A stretch of 63,675 nucleotides of DNA, taken from positions 1-63,675 of the forward strand of contig JAJDTI010000162.1 of assembly GCA_022827245.1 (NCBI GenBank), read 5' to 3'. Positions 19,862-29,086 of this stretch are shown piece by piece (position 1 is the stretch's first letter; each line of letters opens with the position of its first letter). The notes under the pieces were generated by a model. The model worked only from the letters and a program-made list of their open reading frames with translations. It was not told where the DNA came from and ran no database searches. Both the position numbers and the translations under genes were made by a program. This DNA is from Pseudomonadales bacterium. GTDB lineage: Bacteria > Pseudomonadota > Gammaproteobacteria > Pseudomonadales > Azotimanducaceae.

Positions 19862-21151
19862 ATGACCCGAACACGTCTACAGAGACTCACGCGCCGTGAC
19901 TTTGGCAGGCTCTCGATGGTGGCGCTCGGCGGCGCCCTGGCCGGCGCTTCGCGAACAGGCCTCGGGGCCGACTCGCCCGCAGTCCAGGTCCACGGAACGG
20001 TGGCGCCGGGTTTCGAACGCGTAAAGGACGCCTTCGCCGCCAACTTCGAACAGCACGGCGATGTCGGCGCCGCCTTCAGCCTGTACCACCGGGGCGTGAA
20101 GGTGGTGGACCTCTGGGGCGGAACAGCCGACGTGGAGACCGGTCGGCCGTGGGCGGAGGACAGCATTGTCCTCGTGTTCTCGAGCACGAAGGGGGCGACG
20201 GCGATCTGCGCGCACCTGCTGGCGCAGCGCGGCGAACTCGACCTCGACGCCCCGGTCGCGGACTACTGGCCCGAGTTCGCCGCCGCCGGCAAGCAGGACA
20301 TCCCGGTGCGCTGGCTGCTTTCCCATCAGGTCGGGCTTCCCGTCTTCGACAACCCCCTGACGCCGGAGGAATGGCTGGCGTGGGACCCGCCCGTCCAGGC
20401 CCTCGCGGCCCAGCGCCCGGTGTGGGAGCCGGGGACGACGCACGGTTACCATGCCGGGACCTACGGCTGGCTGGTCGGCGAGGTGATCCGAAGGATCAGC
20501 GGCAAGAGCGTGGGGACGTTCTTCGCCGACGAGGTTGCCGGACCCCTCGGTCTCGACTTCTGGATCGGCCTTCCGGAGAGCCAGGAGAACCGGGTGGTCC
20601 CGATGATCGGGATCGACCTGCAGGACGGCGCTGTCGACGAGCAGGCGGTAACGGAGAGGAGGCGCGCGGTCCTCGAGGCGTCCCGGGAGCCGGATTCCCT
20701 GCTCAACCGGCCATCGACCACCGCGCCGGTGGACATGAACACCCGTGCGTTCCGGGCCGCGGAGATCCCGGCGGGGAACGGGGTTACCGATGCGCGCTCG
20801 CTGGCGCGCATGTACGCCTCCCTCATCGGCGACGGCGTCGACGGCGTGCGGCTGCTGACCGAGGAGACCGTCGCGCGCGCCATAGCGGAGCAGTCGAACG
20901 GGCGCGACGAGGTGGTGCGGGTGCCGACACGCTTCGGGACCGGGTTCTCGCTCAACGTGGAGGGAAGTCTCGGCCGGGACGGCGCGTTCGGGCACGGGGG
21001 CGCCGGCGGCTCCCTCGGCTTCGCCGACCCGAAGGCCGGGATCGCCTTCGGCTACGTGATGAACAAGATGCAGCTCGTGCTGGGCGACGACCCCCGCACG
21101 CGCACCCTGATCGCGGCGGCGCACGAGTCGGTGAAGGGGCTGGACGGATAA
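19862..21151 (+). CDS. Serine hydrolase of the beta-lactamase class C/EstB family
   Basis: This 429-residue protein has a Tat-like signal (TRRDFGRLSMVALGG) and a penicillin-binding-protein-like fold. The SxxK motif is S107-S-T-K110, the Tyr motif is Y196 in YHAGTYGWL, and the third element is GHGGAGGS. EstB-like carboxylesterases and lactonases share this pattern, so hydrolysis of an ester or lactone is more likely than antibiotic resistance. ATG 19862 has AAGGGGA upstream and the signal follows directly. It converges with the korB gene; no operon partner is seen. Confidence 0.88.
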   Translation: MTRTRLQRLTRRDFGRLSMVALGGALAGASRTGLGADSPAVQVHGTVAPGFERVKDAFAANFEQHGDVGAAFSLYHRGVKVVDLWGGTADVETGRPWAEDSIVLVFSSTKGATAICAHLLAQRGELDLDAPVADYWPEFAAAGKQDIPVRWLLSHQVGLPVFDNPLTPEEWLAWDPPVQALAAQRPVWEPGTTHGYHAGTYGWLVGEVIRRISGKSVGTFFADEVAGPLGLDFWIGLPESQENRVVPMIGIDLQDGAVDEQAVTERRRAVLEASREPDSLLNRPSTTAPVDMNTRAFRAAEIPAGNGVTDARSLARMYASLIGDGVDGVRLLTEETVARAIAEQSNGRDEVVRVPTRFGTGFSLNVEGSLGRDGAFGHGGAGGSLGFADPKAGIAFGYVMNKMQLVLGDDPRTRTLIAAAHESVKGLDG

Positions 21152-21177
21152 CGCCGATCCCGGGGGATGCGGGTCGT

Positions 21178-22167
21178 TCAGGCCGTCCAACTTCCCTCGT
21201 GGAGGACGTCCTTAAGGGCTTCCCGCGTCAGCGGACGGTAGGGCAGGTGCCGCTCTAGCGCCGTGGTGTAGTCGGCGCGCTCCACGCAGTAGAAGATGCC
21301 GAGCGGTTTCGGCAGGCTCGGGTCGTCGACGCGCGCGAGCGCGGCGGCCAGCGCGGGATTGGTCTCGTCGTGCAGGCTCGCCTCCGACGGCTCGGCCGTG
21401 ACGCGGAACGTGCCCCGTTCGGCCTCGTACACGAGCCCCTTGTCTGCGGCCGCGCCGAACACCATGGGCTCGCCGTGGCGCACGATGACCGTGGCTTCGG
21501 CGCGGTTCTTCTTGCGCGCGAGGTCGCCGAACGCGTTGTCGTTGTAGACGATGCAGTTCTGCAGGATCTCCACCATGGCGGCGCCCCGGTGGGCGTGCGC
21601 GCGCAGGAGCACTTCCGGGAGGTGGTCCTGCAGCGTGTCGGCGGTGCGGGCGACGAACCCCCCGCCCGCGGCGAGGGCCAGCGCCGTCGCGTTGACCGGC
21701 GCGTCGAAGGAACCGCCGGGCGTGGAGGGAGAACGCGTGCCGGGTAGCGACGCGGGCGAGGACTGGCCCTTGGTCAGCCCGTAGATGGCGTTGTTGAAGA
21801 GCAGCAGGTTGATGTCCACGTTGCGCCGCAGGGCGTGGAGCACGTGGTTGCCGCCGATCGCCAGGAAGTCGCCGTCGCCGCCCACCACCCAGACGTCGAG
21901 GTCGGGGTTCGCGAGCTTGATGCCGGTCGCGAGGGACGGGGCGCGGCCGTGTATGGAGTGGATGCCGTAGGTCTCCACGTAGTAGGGGAACCGCGCGGCG
22001 CAGCCGATGCCGGAGACGAAGACGACGGAGTCGGGATCCGTGCCCACCTCGGCGAGGACCTTGCGCACGGACTTCAGGATCGCGTAGTCGCCGCACCCAG
22101 GACACCAGCGAACCTCCTGGTCGGTCTCGAAGTCGCGCGGCGTCAGCTGGATCAGTCGTTCGGCCAA
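21178..22167 (-). CDS. korB: 2-oxoacid:ferredoxin oxidoreductase beta subunit (KorB-type)
   Basis: This 329-residue thiamine-diphosphate subunit decarboxylates a 2-oxoacid and passes electrons to ferredoxin with formation of an acyl-CoA. Key marks are WCPGCGDYAIL (cluster-binding cysteines), GIGCAARFPYY, HGRAPSLATGIKLANP, the ThDP motif VVGGDGDFLAIGGNHVLHAL to NNAIYGLTKGQ, and a C-terminal domain. This layout fits 2-oxoglutarate-type (KorB) enzymes. The TTG start has GAGGA upstream inside the end of korA, and the two genes are separated by 10 bp. Confidence 0.93.
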   Translation of the reverse strand: MAERLIQLTPRDFETDQEVRWCPGCGDYAILKSVRKVLAEVGTDPDSVVFVSGIGCAARFPYYVETYGIHSIHGRAPSLATGIKLANPDLDVWVVGGDGDFLAIGGNHVLHALRRNVDINLLLFNNAIYGLTKGQSSPASLPGTRSPSTPGGSFDAPVNATALALAAGGGFVARTADTLQDHLPEVLLRAHAHRGAAMVEILQNCIVYNDNAFGDLARKKNRAEATVIVRHGEPMVFGAAADKGLVYEAERGTFRVTAEPSEASLHDETNPALAAALARVDDPSLPKPLGIFYCVERADYTTALERHLPYRPLTREALKDVLHEGSWTA

Positions 22168-22177
22168 GACGGGTTCC

Positions 22178-24124
22178 TCAGGCGGTCTTGCCCGCGGAGC
22201 CGGTGACCGTCCGCAGGCCGTGCCCAGGCCGGCCCTGGCTGCCGTCGAGGCAATCCCGTAGCGCGGCTTCGAGGTCGGACACCCGGAAGGGCAGTCCGTT
22301 GACCTGCGTGACGCTCCGGGCGTCGACGAGGAACTCGCTGCGGATGAGCCGCACGAGTTGGCCCTTGTTGAGTTCCGCGACCGCGACGCGGGAGAAGCGG
22401 GCCAGGATGGCTCCCAGGTTGGGTGGCAGCGGAGCGAGTTGACGCAGGTGCAGGTGACCGACGGCGAGGCCGTTGCGGTTCATCCGCGACACCGCTTCCT
22501 CGATGGCGCCGTAGGTGCTGCCCCAGCCCAGCACCAGCAGGTCGCCCCGGTCGGCGCCGCTGTCGATGTCGTGGTCGAGGCCGTCGAGGGCCACGCGGGC
22601 GACTTTCTCGGCGCGCAGGTCGGTCATGCGCTGGTGGTTCTCGGGATCGTAGGAGATCTCCCCGCTGCCGCTCGCGCGCTCGATGCCGCCGACCCGGTGG
22701 GCCAGTCCGGGCGTCCCGGGTTTCGCCCACGGCCGGGCCAGCGTGTCGGGGTCCCGGGCGAAAGGTTCGAACCCCTCGGGATCCGTGCGGAAGGTCGGCG
22801 CGATCGGCGGCAGCGCGTCCACTTCCGGCAACTCCCAGGGCTCCGCCGCATTGGCGATGTAGGCATCGGACAGGATCATCACCGGGGTCATGTGGTCGGT
22901 CGCGATCCGCGCCGCTTCGATGACGATGTCGAAACACTCCGAGGGCGTGGCCGGCGCGAGTACCGGGAGCGGCGCCTCCCCGTGGCGGCCGTACAGGGCG
23001 AGGTTGAGGTCCGCCTGCTCGGGCTTGGTGGGCATCCCCGTCGAGGGTCCGGCGCGCTGCACGTCGATCGCCAGCAGCGGCAGTTCGGCCGCCACGGCGA
23101 GGCTGAGCGTTTCGGACTTCAGGGCGATGCCGGGACCGGAACTGGTCGTCACCCCGAGCCCGCCCGCGTACGAGGCGCCGAGCGCCGCCGTCGCCGCCGC
23201 GATCTCGTCCTCGGCCTGGAACGTCACGATGCCCTGGCCCTTGAGGGAGGCCAGGAAGTGCAGCAGCGCGGAGGCCGGCGTGATCGGGTAGGAGCAGTAC
23301 GTGATCTTGAGACCCGACAGCGCCGCCACGGCGGCGAGCCCAAGGCCCATCGCGTCCGTGCCGGTAATCGTGCGGAAGAGCCCGTGGTGGAGTTCGCCGC
23401 GGGCGCCGAGGGCCGCGTCGCCCGCGTCGAGTTCCATGGTCTCGCCGTAGGCGTGTCCGGCGTTCAGGGCGGCGACGTTGGAGGCCACGACGTCCGGAGC
23501 CGCCGCGAACTTCCGGCTGATCCAGTCGATCGCGGGTTCCCGCCGGCCGCCGAACAGCCAGAAGCAAAGCCCGAGGGCCCAGAAGTTCTTGGCGCGTCCC
23601 GCCTGTTTCTTGCCGACCCCGGTGGAGGCCACCGCCTCCGCGGAAAGACGGGTCATGTCGATGCGGATCAGCCGGAAGCCCGTGAGCGAGCCGTCTTCGA
23701 GCGGGTTCTCGGCGTAGCCGGCCCGTTTCAGGTTCCGGTCGGTGAAGGCGCCCTCGCCGGCCACGATCAGGCCGCCGGGCTTGAGCGTGTGCAGGTTGGT
23801 CTTGAGCGCCGCAGGATTGAAGGCGAACAGGACGTCGGCCTCGTCGCCCGGCGTGAGGACCCCGTCGCCGCCGAACTGGATCTGGAACGCGGAGACGCCG
23901 AAGGTCGAGCCCGCCGGCGCGCGGATCTCGGCCGGGAAGTCCGGCAGCGTCAGGAGGTCGTGGTGCTCGAGCGCGACGGCCTTCGAGAACTCGCCGCCGA
24001 GCAGCTGGATGCCGTCTCCCGAGTCCCCGGCGAAGCGCACCACCGTACGGGGCCCGGGCTCGGCCCTGCCGGTCATCGAACGCAGGCGGTGCTCGGTCAC
24101 CGGGATCGCTCGAAACGGCGGCAC
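22178..24124 (-). CDS. korA: 2-oxoacid:ferredoxin oxidoreductase alpha subunit with fused gamma domain (KorA-type)
   Basis: This 648-residue protein begins with the gamma domain (RFAGDSGDGIQLLGGEFSKA to about 200). The alpha domain follows with GTDAMGLGLAAVAALSG, YPITPASALLHFLA, EDEIAAATAALGASYAGG and TTSSGPGIALKSE, then a C-terminal domain with VLGWGSTYGAIEEAV. The gamma-alpha fusion plus KorB is the two-gene form used by many aerobic bacteria as a ferredoxin-linked bypass of 2-oxoglutarate dehydrogenase. GTG 24124 is preceded by GGAAAG; an internal ATG 48 bp later lacks a ribosome-binding site. Confidence 0.93.
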   Translation of the reverse strand: MPPFRAIPVTEHRLRSMTGRAEPGPRTVVRFAGDSGDGIQLLGGEFSKAVALEHHDLLTLPDFPAEIRAPAGSTFGVSAFQIQFGGDGVLTPGDEADVLFAFNPAALKTNLHTLKPGGLIVAGEGAFTDRNLKRAGYAENPLEDGSLTGFRLIRIDMTRLSAEAVASTGVGKKQAGRAKNFWALGLCFWLFGGRREPAIDWISRKFAAAPDVVASNVAALNAGHAYGETMELDAGDAALGARGELHHGLFRTITGTDAMGLGLAAVAALSGLKITYCSYPITPASALLHFLASLKGQGIVTFQAEDEIAAATAALGASYAGGLGVTTSSGPGIALKSETLSLAVAAELPLLAIDVQRAGPSTGMPTKPEQADLNLALYGRHGEAPLPVLAPATPSECFDIVIEAARIATDHMTPVMILSDAYIANAAEPWELPEVDALPPIAPTFRTDPEGFEPFARDPDTLARPWAKPGTPGLAHRVGGIERASGSGEISYDPENHQRMTDLRAEKVARVALDGLDHDIDSGADRGDLLVLGWGSTYGAIEEAVSRMNRNGLAVGHLHLRQLAPLPPNLGAILARFSRVAVAELNKGQLVRLIRSEFLVDARSVTQVNGLPFRVSDLEAALRDCLDGSQGRPGHGLRTVTGSAGKTA

Positions 24125-24264
24125 GGAGTGCTTTCCGGTCCGGCGGTTGCGATGTGACGGTCGATGGGGTGCGACGGACGGTGCATCTCAGGTCGCTCAG
24201 GTCGGCTGGCGTCGGCGCTCGGAGGCGCTTTCAGGACGCGGCCTACGCCGCGTGCGGGGCGCGT

Positions 24265-24294
24265 AACCTAGCAGAATTCAAGGGAAATCTCCAA
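24265..24294 (-). promoter_or_regulatory. Candidate promoter for korA-korB
   Basis: On the minus strand TTGGAG is followed after 18 bp by TAGGTT, within the only AT-richer patch of the gap upstream of korA. It would give a leader of about 135 nt. Confidence 0.35.
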
Positions 24295-24337
24295 GCCGGC
24301 CACCGACCGATTCGGCAGAAGCATATAGCCGCCCCGA

Positions 24338-24703
24338 TCAGCCTCCGCGCCTGCCGAGGCGCCCTTCGAGGCGCGCCATCCAGTTGTGGATGTGATGCCG
24401 CGTCCACGGGATGTCAAGGGCGATGAAGGCGACCCCGAGAGGCAGCATCCAGAAGCCGACGATGGGAAGGAACCCGAATACGCCCCCGACCATCAGGAGT
24501 ACTCCCACCAGGCTGCGGACGCCGACCGGCACATGGCGCTCCCCCCACTGGAGCGTGCGCAGCGTGGTCTTCGCGATCCGGCGGCGCAGCGTGCCGCGTG
24601 GCAGCGTGGTCGGGTCCGGGGCGCCGTCTTTCGGCGCGCCGTCCTTCGGCGCGCCGCCGGTCCGGGCGGGCCCGTCGCGGCGTTGTGCCACGGGACGTGT
24701 CAC
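24338..24703 (-). CDS. Small membrane protein, PGPGW-like
   Basis: This 121-residue protein has a low-complexity N-terminus with two GAPKD repeats, a basic region, two predicted membrane helices (about 66-80 and 82-98) and a basic amphipathic tail. The hairpin VGVLLMVGGVFGFLPIVGFWMLPLGVAF resembles the putative transmembrane PGPGW family, although the PGPGW motif itself is not conserved. It starts 10 bp after the stop of the metallo-hydrolase gene and is probably co-transcribed with it. Function is unknown. Confidence 0.65.
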   Translation of the reverse strand: MTRPVAQRRDGPARTGGAPKDGAPKDGAPDPTTLPRGTLRRRIAKTTLRTLQWGERHVPVGVRSLVGVLLMVGGVFGFLPIVGFWMLPLGVAFIALDIPWTRHHIHNWMARLEGRLGRRGG

Positions 24704-24713
24704 GCGACGCCCG

Positions 24714-25832
24714 TCAGACCATCATCGGCCGGTCGTCGGGCGCGTCGTGCTGGTCGGGATGGGCGCGCCGGGCGAGGTCCGGGTCGATCGAGAGAAAGCG
24801 ATAGCGCCCGTCCTCGTGCAGCGTGCGCTCGAGCCGGTTGCGGTGCATCAGGAGGTGGCAGTGCGCGATGGCCTCGCCGAGCGCCATCATGGTCTGGCGG
24901 ACGTCCAGTTCGCGGGCGAACAGCACCGGCAGCAGGTCCTTGGCCACCTGCGGCTCGACACAGCTCTCCTCGATGGCGAGCAGCCGGTCCTCGTGGTGGC
25001 TGATGAGCTGCCGAAGGCGTTCCCGCACGCCGTGGAAAGGCAGGTTGTGGGCCGGCAGCACCAGCGTGTCGGGGGGCGTGTCGAGGAACTTGTCGTGGGA
25101 CTCCATCCAGACCTGCAGCGGGTTCGCCTCCGGCTCGGTCGGATGCACGCTCACGTTGGAGGTGATGATCGGCAGGATCTGGTCGCCCGAGATCATGATG
25201 CCGAGCGCCTTGCAGTGCAGGCAGGCGTGCTCCGGCGAGTGCCCGGATCCCACCACCACCTGCCAGTCGTGGTGGCCGATCGAGAGGATGTCGCCGTCCT
25301 GCAACCGATGGTAGCCCAGGGGCATCTCCGGCATGGACATGCCCTCGCTCGAGCGCCCGCGCCACGCCACCGCGAGTTGCTCGAGGTAGTCGCGCGGCAT
25401 GCCGTAGCGCTCGTAGAACACGGCCCCCTGCCAGCTCGAATGGGAGCCGCCGCCGAAGCCACCGCTGCCGGACGAATAGGCGCGCGCCTGGTAGTACTCG
25501 GCCCGGGTCATGTAGAGGGGGCAGCGGAAGCGTTCCGTGATGTTGCCGGCCTGCCCGATGTGGTCCGGGTGCATGTGGGTGCAGATGACGCCCTGGACGG
25601 GCCGGCCGCCGAGTTCGTCGGTGAAGATCTCATCCCACAGTTCGGCGGTCCGCGGCGTTCCGAGCCCCGTGTCCACGACGTACCAGCCGCCCCTGTCCTC
25701 GAGCAGGTAGAGGTTGATGTGGTTCAGGGAGCCGCCCATCGGCATGGTCAGCCAGCGGACGCCGTCGGCGATTTCGACGGTCGTCCCCGGGGCGGGGTGC
25801 GTGTCGTACGGGTAGTTCAGTTCGCGCTGCAT
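24714..25832 (-). CDS. MBL-fold metallo-hydrolase
   Basis: This 372-residue protein has a metallo-beta-lactamase fold: GGSLNHINLYLLED, the zinc-binding motif THMHPDHIG (HxHxDH), GSGHSPEHACLHC with the next His ligand, SGDQILPIITSNV with the bridging Asp, and LPAHNLPFHG near 260. The C-terminal helical region (HHEDRLLAI onward) resembles the extension of human LACTB2-like or glyoxalase II-like thioester hydrolases. ATG 25832 was preferred to an in-frame GTG 18 bp upstream because a perfect TATAAT (25840-25845) overlaps the extra codons. That spacing would make the mRNA start at or next to the ATG. Confidence 0.9.
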   Translation of the reverse strand: MQRELNYPYDTHPAPGTTVEIADGVRWLTMPMGGSLNHINLYLLEDRGGWYVVDTGLGTPRTAELWDEIFTDELGGRPVQGVICTHMHPDHIGQAGNITERFRCPLYMTRAEYYQARAYSSGSGGFGGGSHSSWQGAVFYERYGMPRDYLEQLAVAWRGRSSEGMSMPEMPLGYHRLQDGDILSIGHHDWQVVVGSGHSPEHACLHCKALGIMISGDQILPIITSNVSVHPTEPEANPLQVWMESHDKFLDTPPDTLVLPAHNLPFHGVRERLRQLISHHEDRLLAIEESCVEPQVAKDLLPVLFARELDVRQTMMALGEAIAHCHLLMHRNRLERTLHEDGRYRFLSIDPDLARRAHPDQHDAPDDRPMMV

Positions 25833-25877
25833 CGCTTCGATTATAGCCACTGGCCGGGGCTCGGGCGGGCCGGCCGG

Positions 25878-28028
25878 TCAGAACACGTTGAAGATGTGGC
25901 TGTACTTCAGGATGACCTCGCGTTGGGAGGCGGGGAGGCCGAAGCGGCCGTCGTCGTCCGTCTCGTTGTAAACGAGATAGAGCCCGGCGTTCGCGGACTG
26001 CAGCCAGGCGAAGCGGAGGTTGACGGCGAGCACGTCGTCCTGGGCGTTGTGCTGGACGAGGGCCTGGAAGGAGACCTTCGGGGTGAACGAGTAGCTGGCG
26101 CGCAACTGCGTCAGGGTGACGTCGAAGTCGCCGCCCGGAAGTTCGTAGTCCGAGCGCTGGACCGAGAGGGAGGCGCCGAACGCATCGCCGGCCCGGTAGT
26201 TGACGGACGCGTTCACCGAGACCTGGTCGCCGCCGAAGGCCCCGCCGGCGCGCACGAAGACATTGGTGTAGATCCGTCGGCTGGGGTCGGTGTTGATGCC
26301 GGTCATCAAGTCCTTGTGCTTGTAGCGTCCGGCCGGCACGGTCACCCCGCGGAGCTCGAAGGGCTCGCGGACGCCCTCCTCCGTCCAGTTCACGGCGCTG
26401 AACGCGAAGATGCCGTTCTTCCACCGCCAGTAGTTGTCGACGTGCAGGAAGCTGGTCTCAAGGTAGCCGTCGGGGTTGGTGAAGCGTCGGTACGTGACGT
26501 GGGGGAGCAATTCCAGCAGGCCCCACATGGACTGGGGACGGATTCGGCGGCCGGCGTAGAGTTCGAGCTTCCGGTAGTCGCGGCGCGCGAGGAAACCCAC
26601 CTCCGGGTTGAAGCCCTGACCGACTTCCGTGACGCTGCCGCGAGTCTCCCAGGTCTCCGACTCGTAGTTGCCGGCGAACCTCCACGCATGGTCCTCCCCG
26701 TCGATGCCGGGCGTGTCGGTCTGTGCGACGAACCCCTCGATCCTGCCGCCCTCGCCGATCCCCCAGCGGCCATCGACTGCGTAGGTCCGGTTGTCGTGAT
26801 CCGGATTGTCCCGACCCACCGCGAGAAACCCGGCCGAGGAGCGCTCGCCGAAGAGTTGCCTCACCCGCACGACCGAGAAGTCGTCGGCCGGCATCTCGCC
26901 GAGGTCCCCGGCGCTCATGCGCAGCAGTCCGATGTTGGTGGAACCCACCTTGCCGGAGACCCGGGCTCCGGCATCCACCGGCAGGCGAACGCCGCCGGCC
27001 CCGATGCCGATCCGGCGGCTGAAGAACAGCTCGACCTCCTCGGGTTCGCCCACGCTGAACAGGCCGGCGTTCTCGAGGAAGAAGGGCCGCTTCTCGGGAA
27101 AGAACAGGCTGAACCGGTCCAGGTTGACCTGCTGCTCGTCCGCCTCGACCTGGGCGAAGTCCGTGTTGTAGGTGAGGTCCAGCGTCAGGCTCGGGGTCAG
27201 CGAGTACTTGAGGTCGACCCCCAGTTCCTGTTCGTCGCTCCGGCCGCCGCCGTCGACCGTGATGCCGAGGGCGTAGGGCGTGACCGAGAGGCTGCGATGG
27301 GCGGGGACGGCGATGCCTTCGACCGTCCCCGCGAGCGCGATCCTCTCGAGTCCGAACTGGTGGGGGAGGGGGGCCCAGAACGCGATCTCGTTGCGGCGCC
27401 GGACCACGCGCTCGAAGTTGACGCCCCAACTCTGGACATCGGCGTTGCCGTAGCGCAGCGACGAGAAGGGAATGGCCATCTCGGCGCTCCACCCGGTCTC
27501 GGTGATCTTCGCCCGCACGTCCCAGACCGCATCCCAGTCCTGGTTGAATCCGGGCGTGGACCGGAAGGTCCGGGTGCCCTCGAAGTCGATCTGGGCGTCG
27601 TACTGGACCCCGGAGGGGTTCGTGCCGAACACGAAGCCGGTCTGCCGGTCGAGGAAGGTGTCGAGCACCAGCCGGAAGCTGTCGGCGTCGTCGAGTCCTC
27701 CGTCCCGCCGGGTGTCGGACATGACGATCGCTTCCGGCTCGCGGTCGTGGCAGATGACGCCGACGTAAAGCGCCGTGTCCGTGTAGCCCAGGAACACCTC
27801 GGTGCGCTCGGTCGCGGGCGCGCCGGCCGCGGGCTGGATCTGGACGAAGCCGGAGAGCGGCTCGACGGCATCCCAAGCGTCGTCCGCCTCGACGACGCCG
27901 TCGAGCACGGGGACCTGCTCGAGGGGATAGGCGCGGCCGGTCGGCGCTCCCTGGACACTCAGGCCGCCGAGGACCGCGAGGAGTACGAGGAAACGAATGG
28001 GACGTGCTCGGGAAGTCAAACGGTGCAT
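25878..28028 (-). CDS. DUF5916 outer-membrane protein with CBM9-like N-terminal domain
   Basis: This 716-residue protein has a signal peptide (hydrophobic 11-27) and an N-terminal CBM9-like beta-sandwich (about 35-210; VLDGVVEADDAWDAVEPLSGF, VGVICHDREP). A long DUF5916 beta-barrel-like region follows, with NLDRFSLFFPEKRPFFLENAGLF, FFSRRIG and the terminal strand VILKYSHIFNVF ending in Phe, as in outer-membrane barrels. DUF5916 proteins are frequent in Bacteroidetes and some proteobacteria and have no proven activity; a surface binding or transport role is inferred. It is divergent from the esterase gene across a 64-bp gap containing a 16-bp palindrome. Confidence 0.85.
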   Translation of the reverse strand: MHRLTSRARPIRFLVLLAVLGGLSVQGAPTGRAYPLEQVPVLDGVVEADDAWDAVEPLSGFVQIQPAAGAPATERTEVFLGYTDTALYVGVICHDREPEAIVMSDTRRDGGLDDADSFRLVLDTFLDRQTGFVFGTNPSGVQYDAQIDFEGTRTFRSTPGFNQDWDAVWDVRAKITETGWSAEMAIPFSSLRYGNADVQSWGVNFERVVRRRNEIAFWAPLPHQFGLERIALAGTVEGIAVPAHRSLSVTPYALGITVDGGGRSDEQELGVDLKYSLTPSLTLDLTYNTDFAQVEADEQQVNLDRFSLFFPEKRPFFLENAGLFSVGEPEEVELFFSRRIGIGAGGVRLPVDAGARVSGKVGSTNIGLLRMSAGDLGEMPADDFSVVRVRQLFGERSSAGFLAVGRDNPDHDNRTYAVDGRWGIGEGGRIEGFVAQTDTPGIDGEDHAWRFAGNYESETWETRGSVTEVGQGFNPEVGFLARRDYRKLELYAGRRIRPQSMWGLLELLPHVTYRRFTNPDGYLETSFLHVDNYWRWKNGIFAFSAVNWTEEGVREPFELRGVTVPAGRYKHKDLMTGINTDPSRRIYTNVFVRAGGAFGGDQVSVNASVNYRAGDAFGASLSVQRSDYELPGGDFDVTLTQLRASYSFTPKVSFQALVQHNAQDDVLAVNLRFAWLQSANAGLYLVYNETDDDGRFGLPASQREVILKYSHIFNVF

Positions 28029-28037
28029 TATAGGGGG

Positions 28038-28053
28038 CGAAGCCGCGGCTTCG
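28038..28053. promoter_or_regulatory. 16-bp palindrome between divergent genes
   Basis: CGAAGCC-GC-GGCTTCG is a perfect palindrome in the 64-bp gap between the DUF5916 gene and the esterase gene. Its position suits an operator controlling one or both; no regulator gene is adjacent. Confidence 0.4.
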
Positions 28054-28092
28054 TGCGGCGGCGCGCGTCAACGGGAACCGGGGAGGCGAGCG

Positions 28093-28983
28093 ATGGGCAG
28101 GGGATACGGGCTGCACGGCACGGATTGCTTCGAACTGGGGTCGGACCGCGTCGGTGACCGGTTCGAGATCTTCGTCGCCCGGCCGCCGGACGCCCTGCCG
28201 GGGGCGTCGTGGGCGACGGCCGCCCCGCGCATCGTGTACTGCGTGGACGCGGAGGTCTACGGCGCCCAGCTCGTGGAGATCACGCGGATGCTGACAATGG
28301 ACCTGAACCGGGACATCGGCCCCCTGCTGGTCGTCGGCATCGGCTATCCCGACGATGTCCGGGAACGGACGGCGCCCATGCTGCTGCGCAACCGGGACCT
28401 CGTGACCCCGGGCGCGCGCATCCCGGACTGGGTGGTCGAGGCGCTCGGAGGCACCGGCCCGGAACCGGCGGCGGACCGCTTCCTCGCGTTCGTCGAGGAG
28501 GAGCTGGACCCGCTGATCCGCGAGCGCTACGAGCACGACCCGTCGGCGACATGCTTCTGCGGGGACTCCTACGGCGGCCTCTTCGGGCTCTACGCGCTCT
28601 TCCGCCAGAGCCCGGCCTTCAGCCACTACCTGCTAGGCAGCCCGGGCATCGTGACGGAGGACGATGCGGTGTTCGCGGTCGAGGGAGCGCAGTTCGACGC
28701 CGGCGTCCCGCTCAAGGGGCGCGCCTATCTCTCCATCGGCGAGCATGAACAGGCGGACTCGGGTACGGCGTACGCGCTGCTAGGCCGGAACTACGAGCGG
28801 CTGGTGGCCCTGCTCCGGGAACGGGCCTACCCGGAGCTCGCCTGGACGGCGGAGATCATCCCCGGCGAGACGCACGCGTCGGTGATCCCGTTTGCATTGT
28901 CGCGGGGGATCCGCTGGCTGTTCGATCGGGACGGGCTGCCGCTGGCGCCGGTGCGCACGCTCGGTGGCAGGGACGATCGCTGA
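28093..28983 (+). CDS. Alpha/beta-hydrolase esterase (IroE/COG2819-like)
   Basis: This 296-residue protein of the esterase D/IroE-like family has the nucleophile elbow GDSYGG (about 156-161), a preceding acidic helix EEELDPLIRERY, a likely catalytic Asp/Glu near SIGEHEQ, and the late His in GETHASVIP. The substrate class includes siderophore and acyl esters but cannot be fixed here. ATG 28093 is preceded by GGGGAGGCGAGC with good spacing. There is no signal peptide, so it is likely cytoplasmic. Confidence 0.85.
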   Translation: MGRGYGLHGTDCFELGSDRVGDRFEIFVARPPDALPGASWATAAPRIVYCVDAEVYGAQLVEITRMLTMDLNRDIGPLLVVGIGYPDDVRERTAPMLLRNRDLVTPGARIPDWVVEALGGTGPEPAADRFLAFVEEELDPLIRERYEHDPSATCFCGDSYGGLFGLYALFRQSPAFSHYLLGSPGIVTEDDAVFAVEGAQFDAGVPLKGRAYLSIGEHEQADSGTAYALLGRNYERLVALLRERAYPELAWTAEIIPGETHASVIPFALSRGIRWLFDRDGLPLAPVRTLGGRDDR

Positions 28984-29009
28984 CGCGCCTGCGGGTCCGG
29001 GAAAGCTGG

Positions 29010-29015
29010 TACATT
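29010..29015 (+). promoter_or_regulatory. Candidate extended -10 promoter for the acyl-CoA dehydrogenase unit
   Basis: TGGTACATT carries a TGN extended -10 in front of TACATT, 72 bp upstream of the gene start. No clear -35 is seen. Confidence 0.3.
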
Positions 29016-29086
29016 AGGGGTTTGCGCCGCCCGCGGCCGATGTCGGTTTGCCAGGGCGAGGGAATCATGAAGGGGAGAACCGAACG

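Noticed and set aside
19862..21151. Beta-lactamase as an antibiotic-resistance gene
   Set aside because: The motif pattern and Tat-like signal fit EstB-type esterases; nothing points to a resistance context.
28027..28032. TATAAT on the minus strand as promoter of the DUF5916 gene
   Set aside because: It overlaps the start codon, so transcription from it would miss the ATG and signal peptide; chance occurrence is more likely.
24411..28157. A 1248-codon plus-strand open frame
   Set aside because: It is antisense to the metallo-hydrolase and DUF5916 genes and has no recognisable domain.
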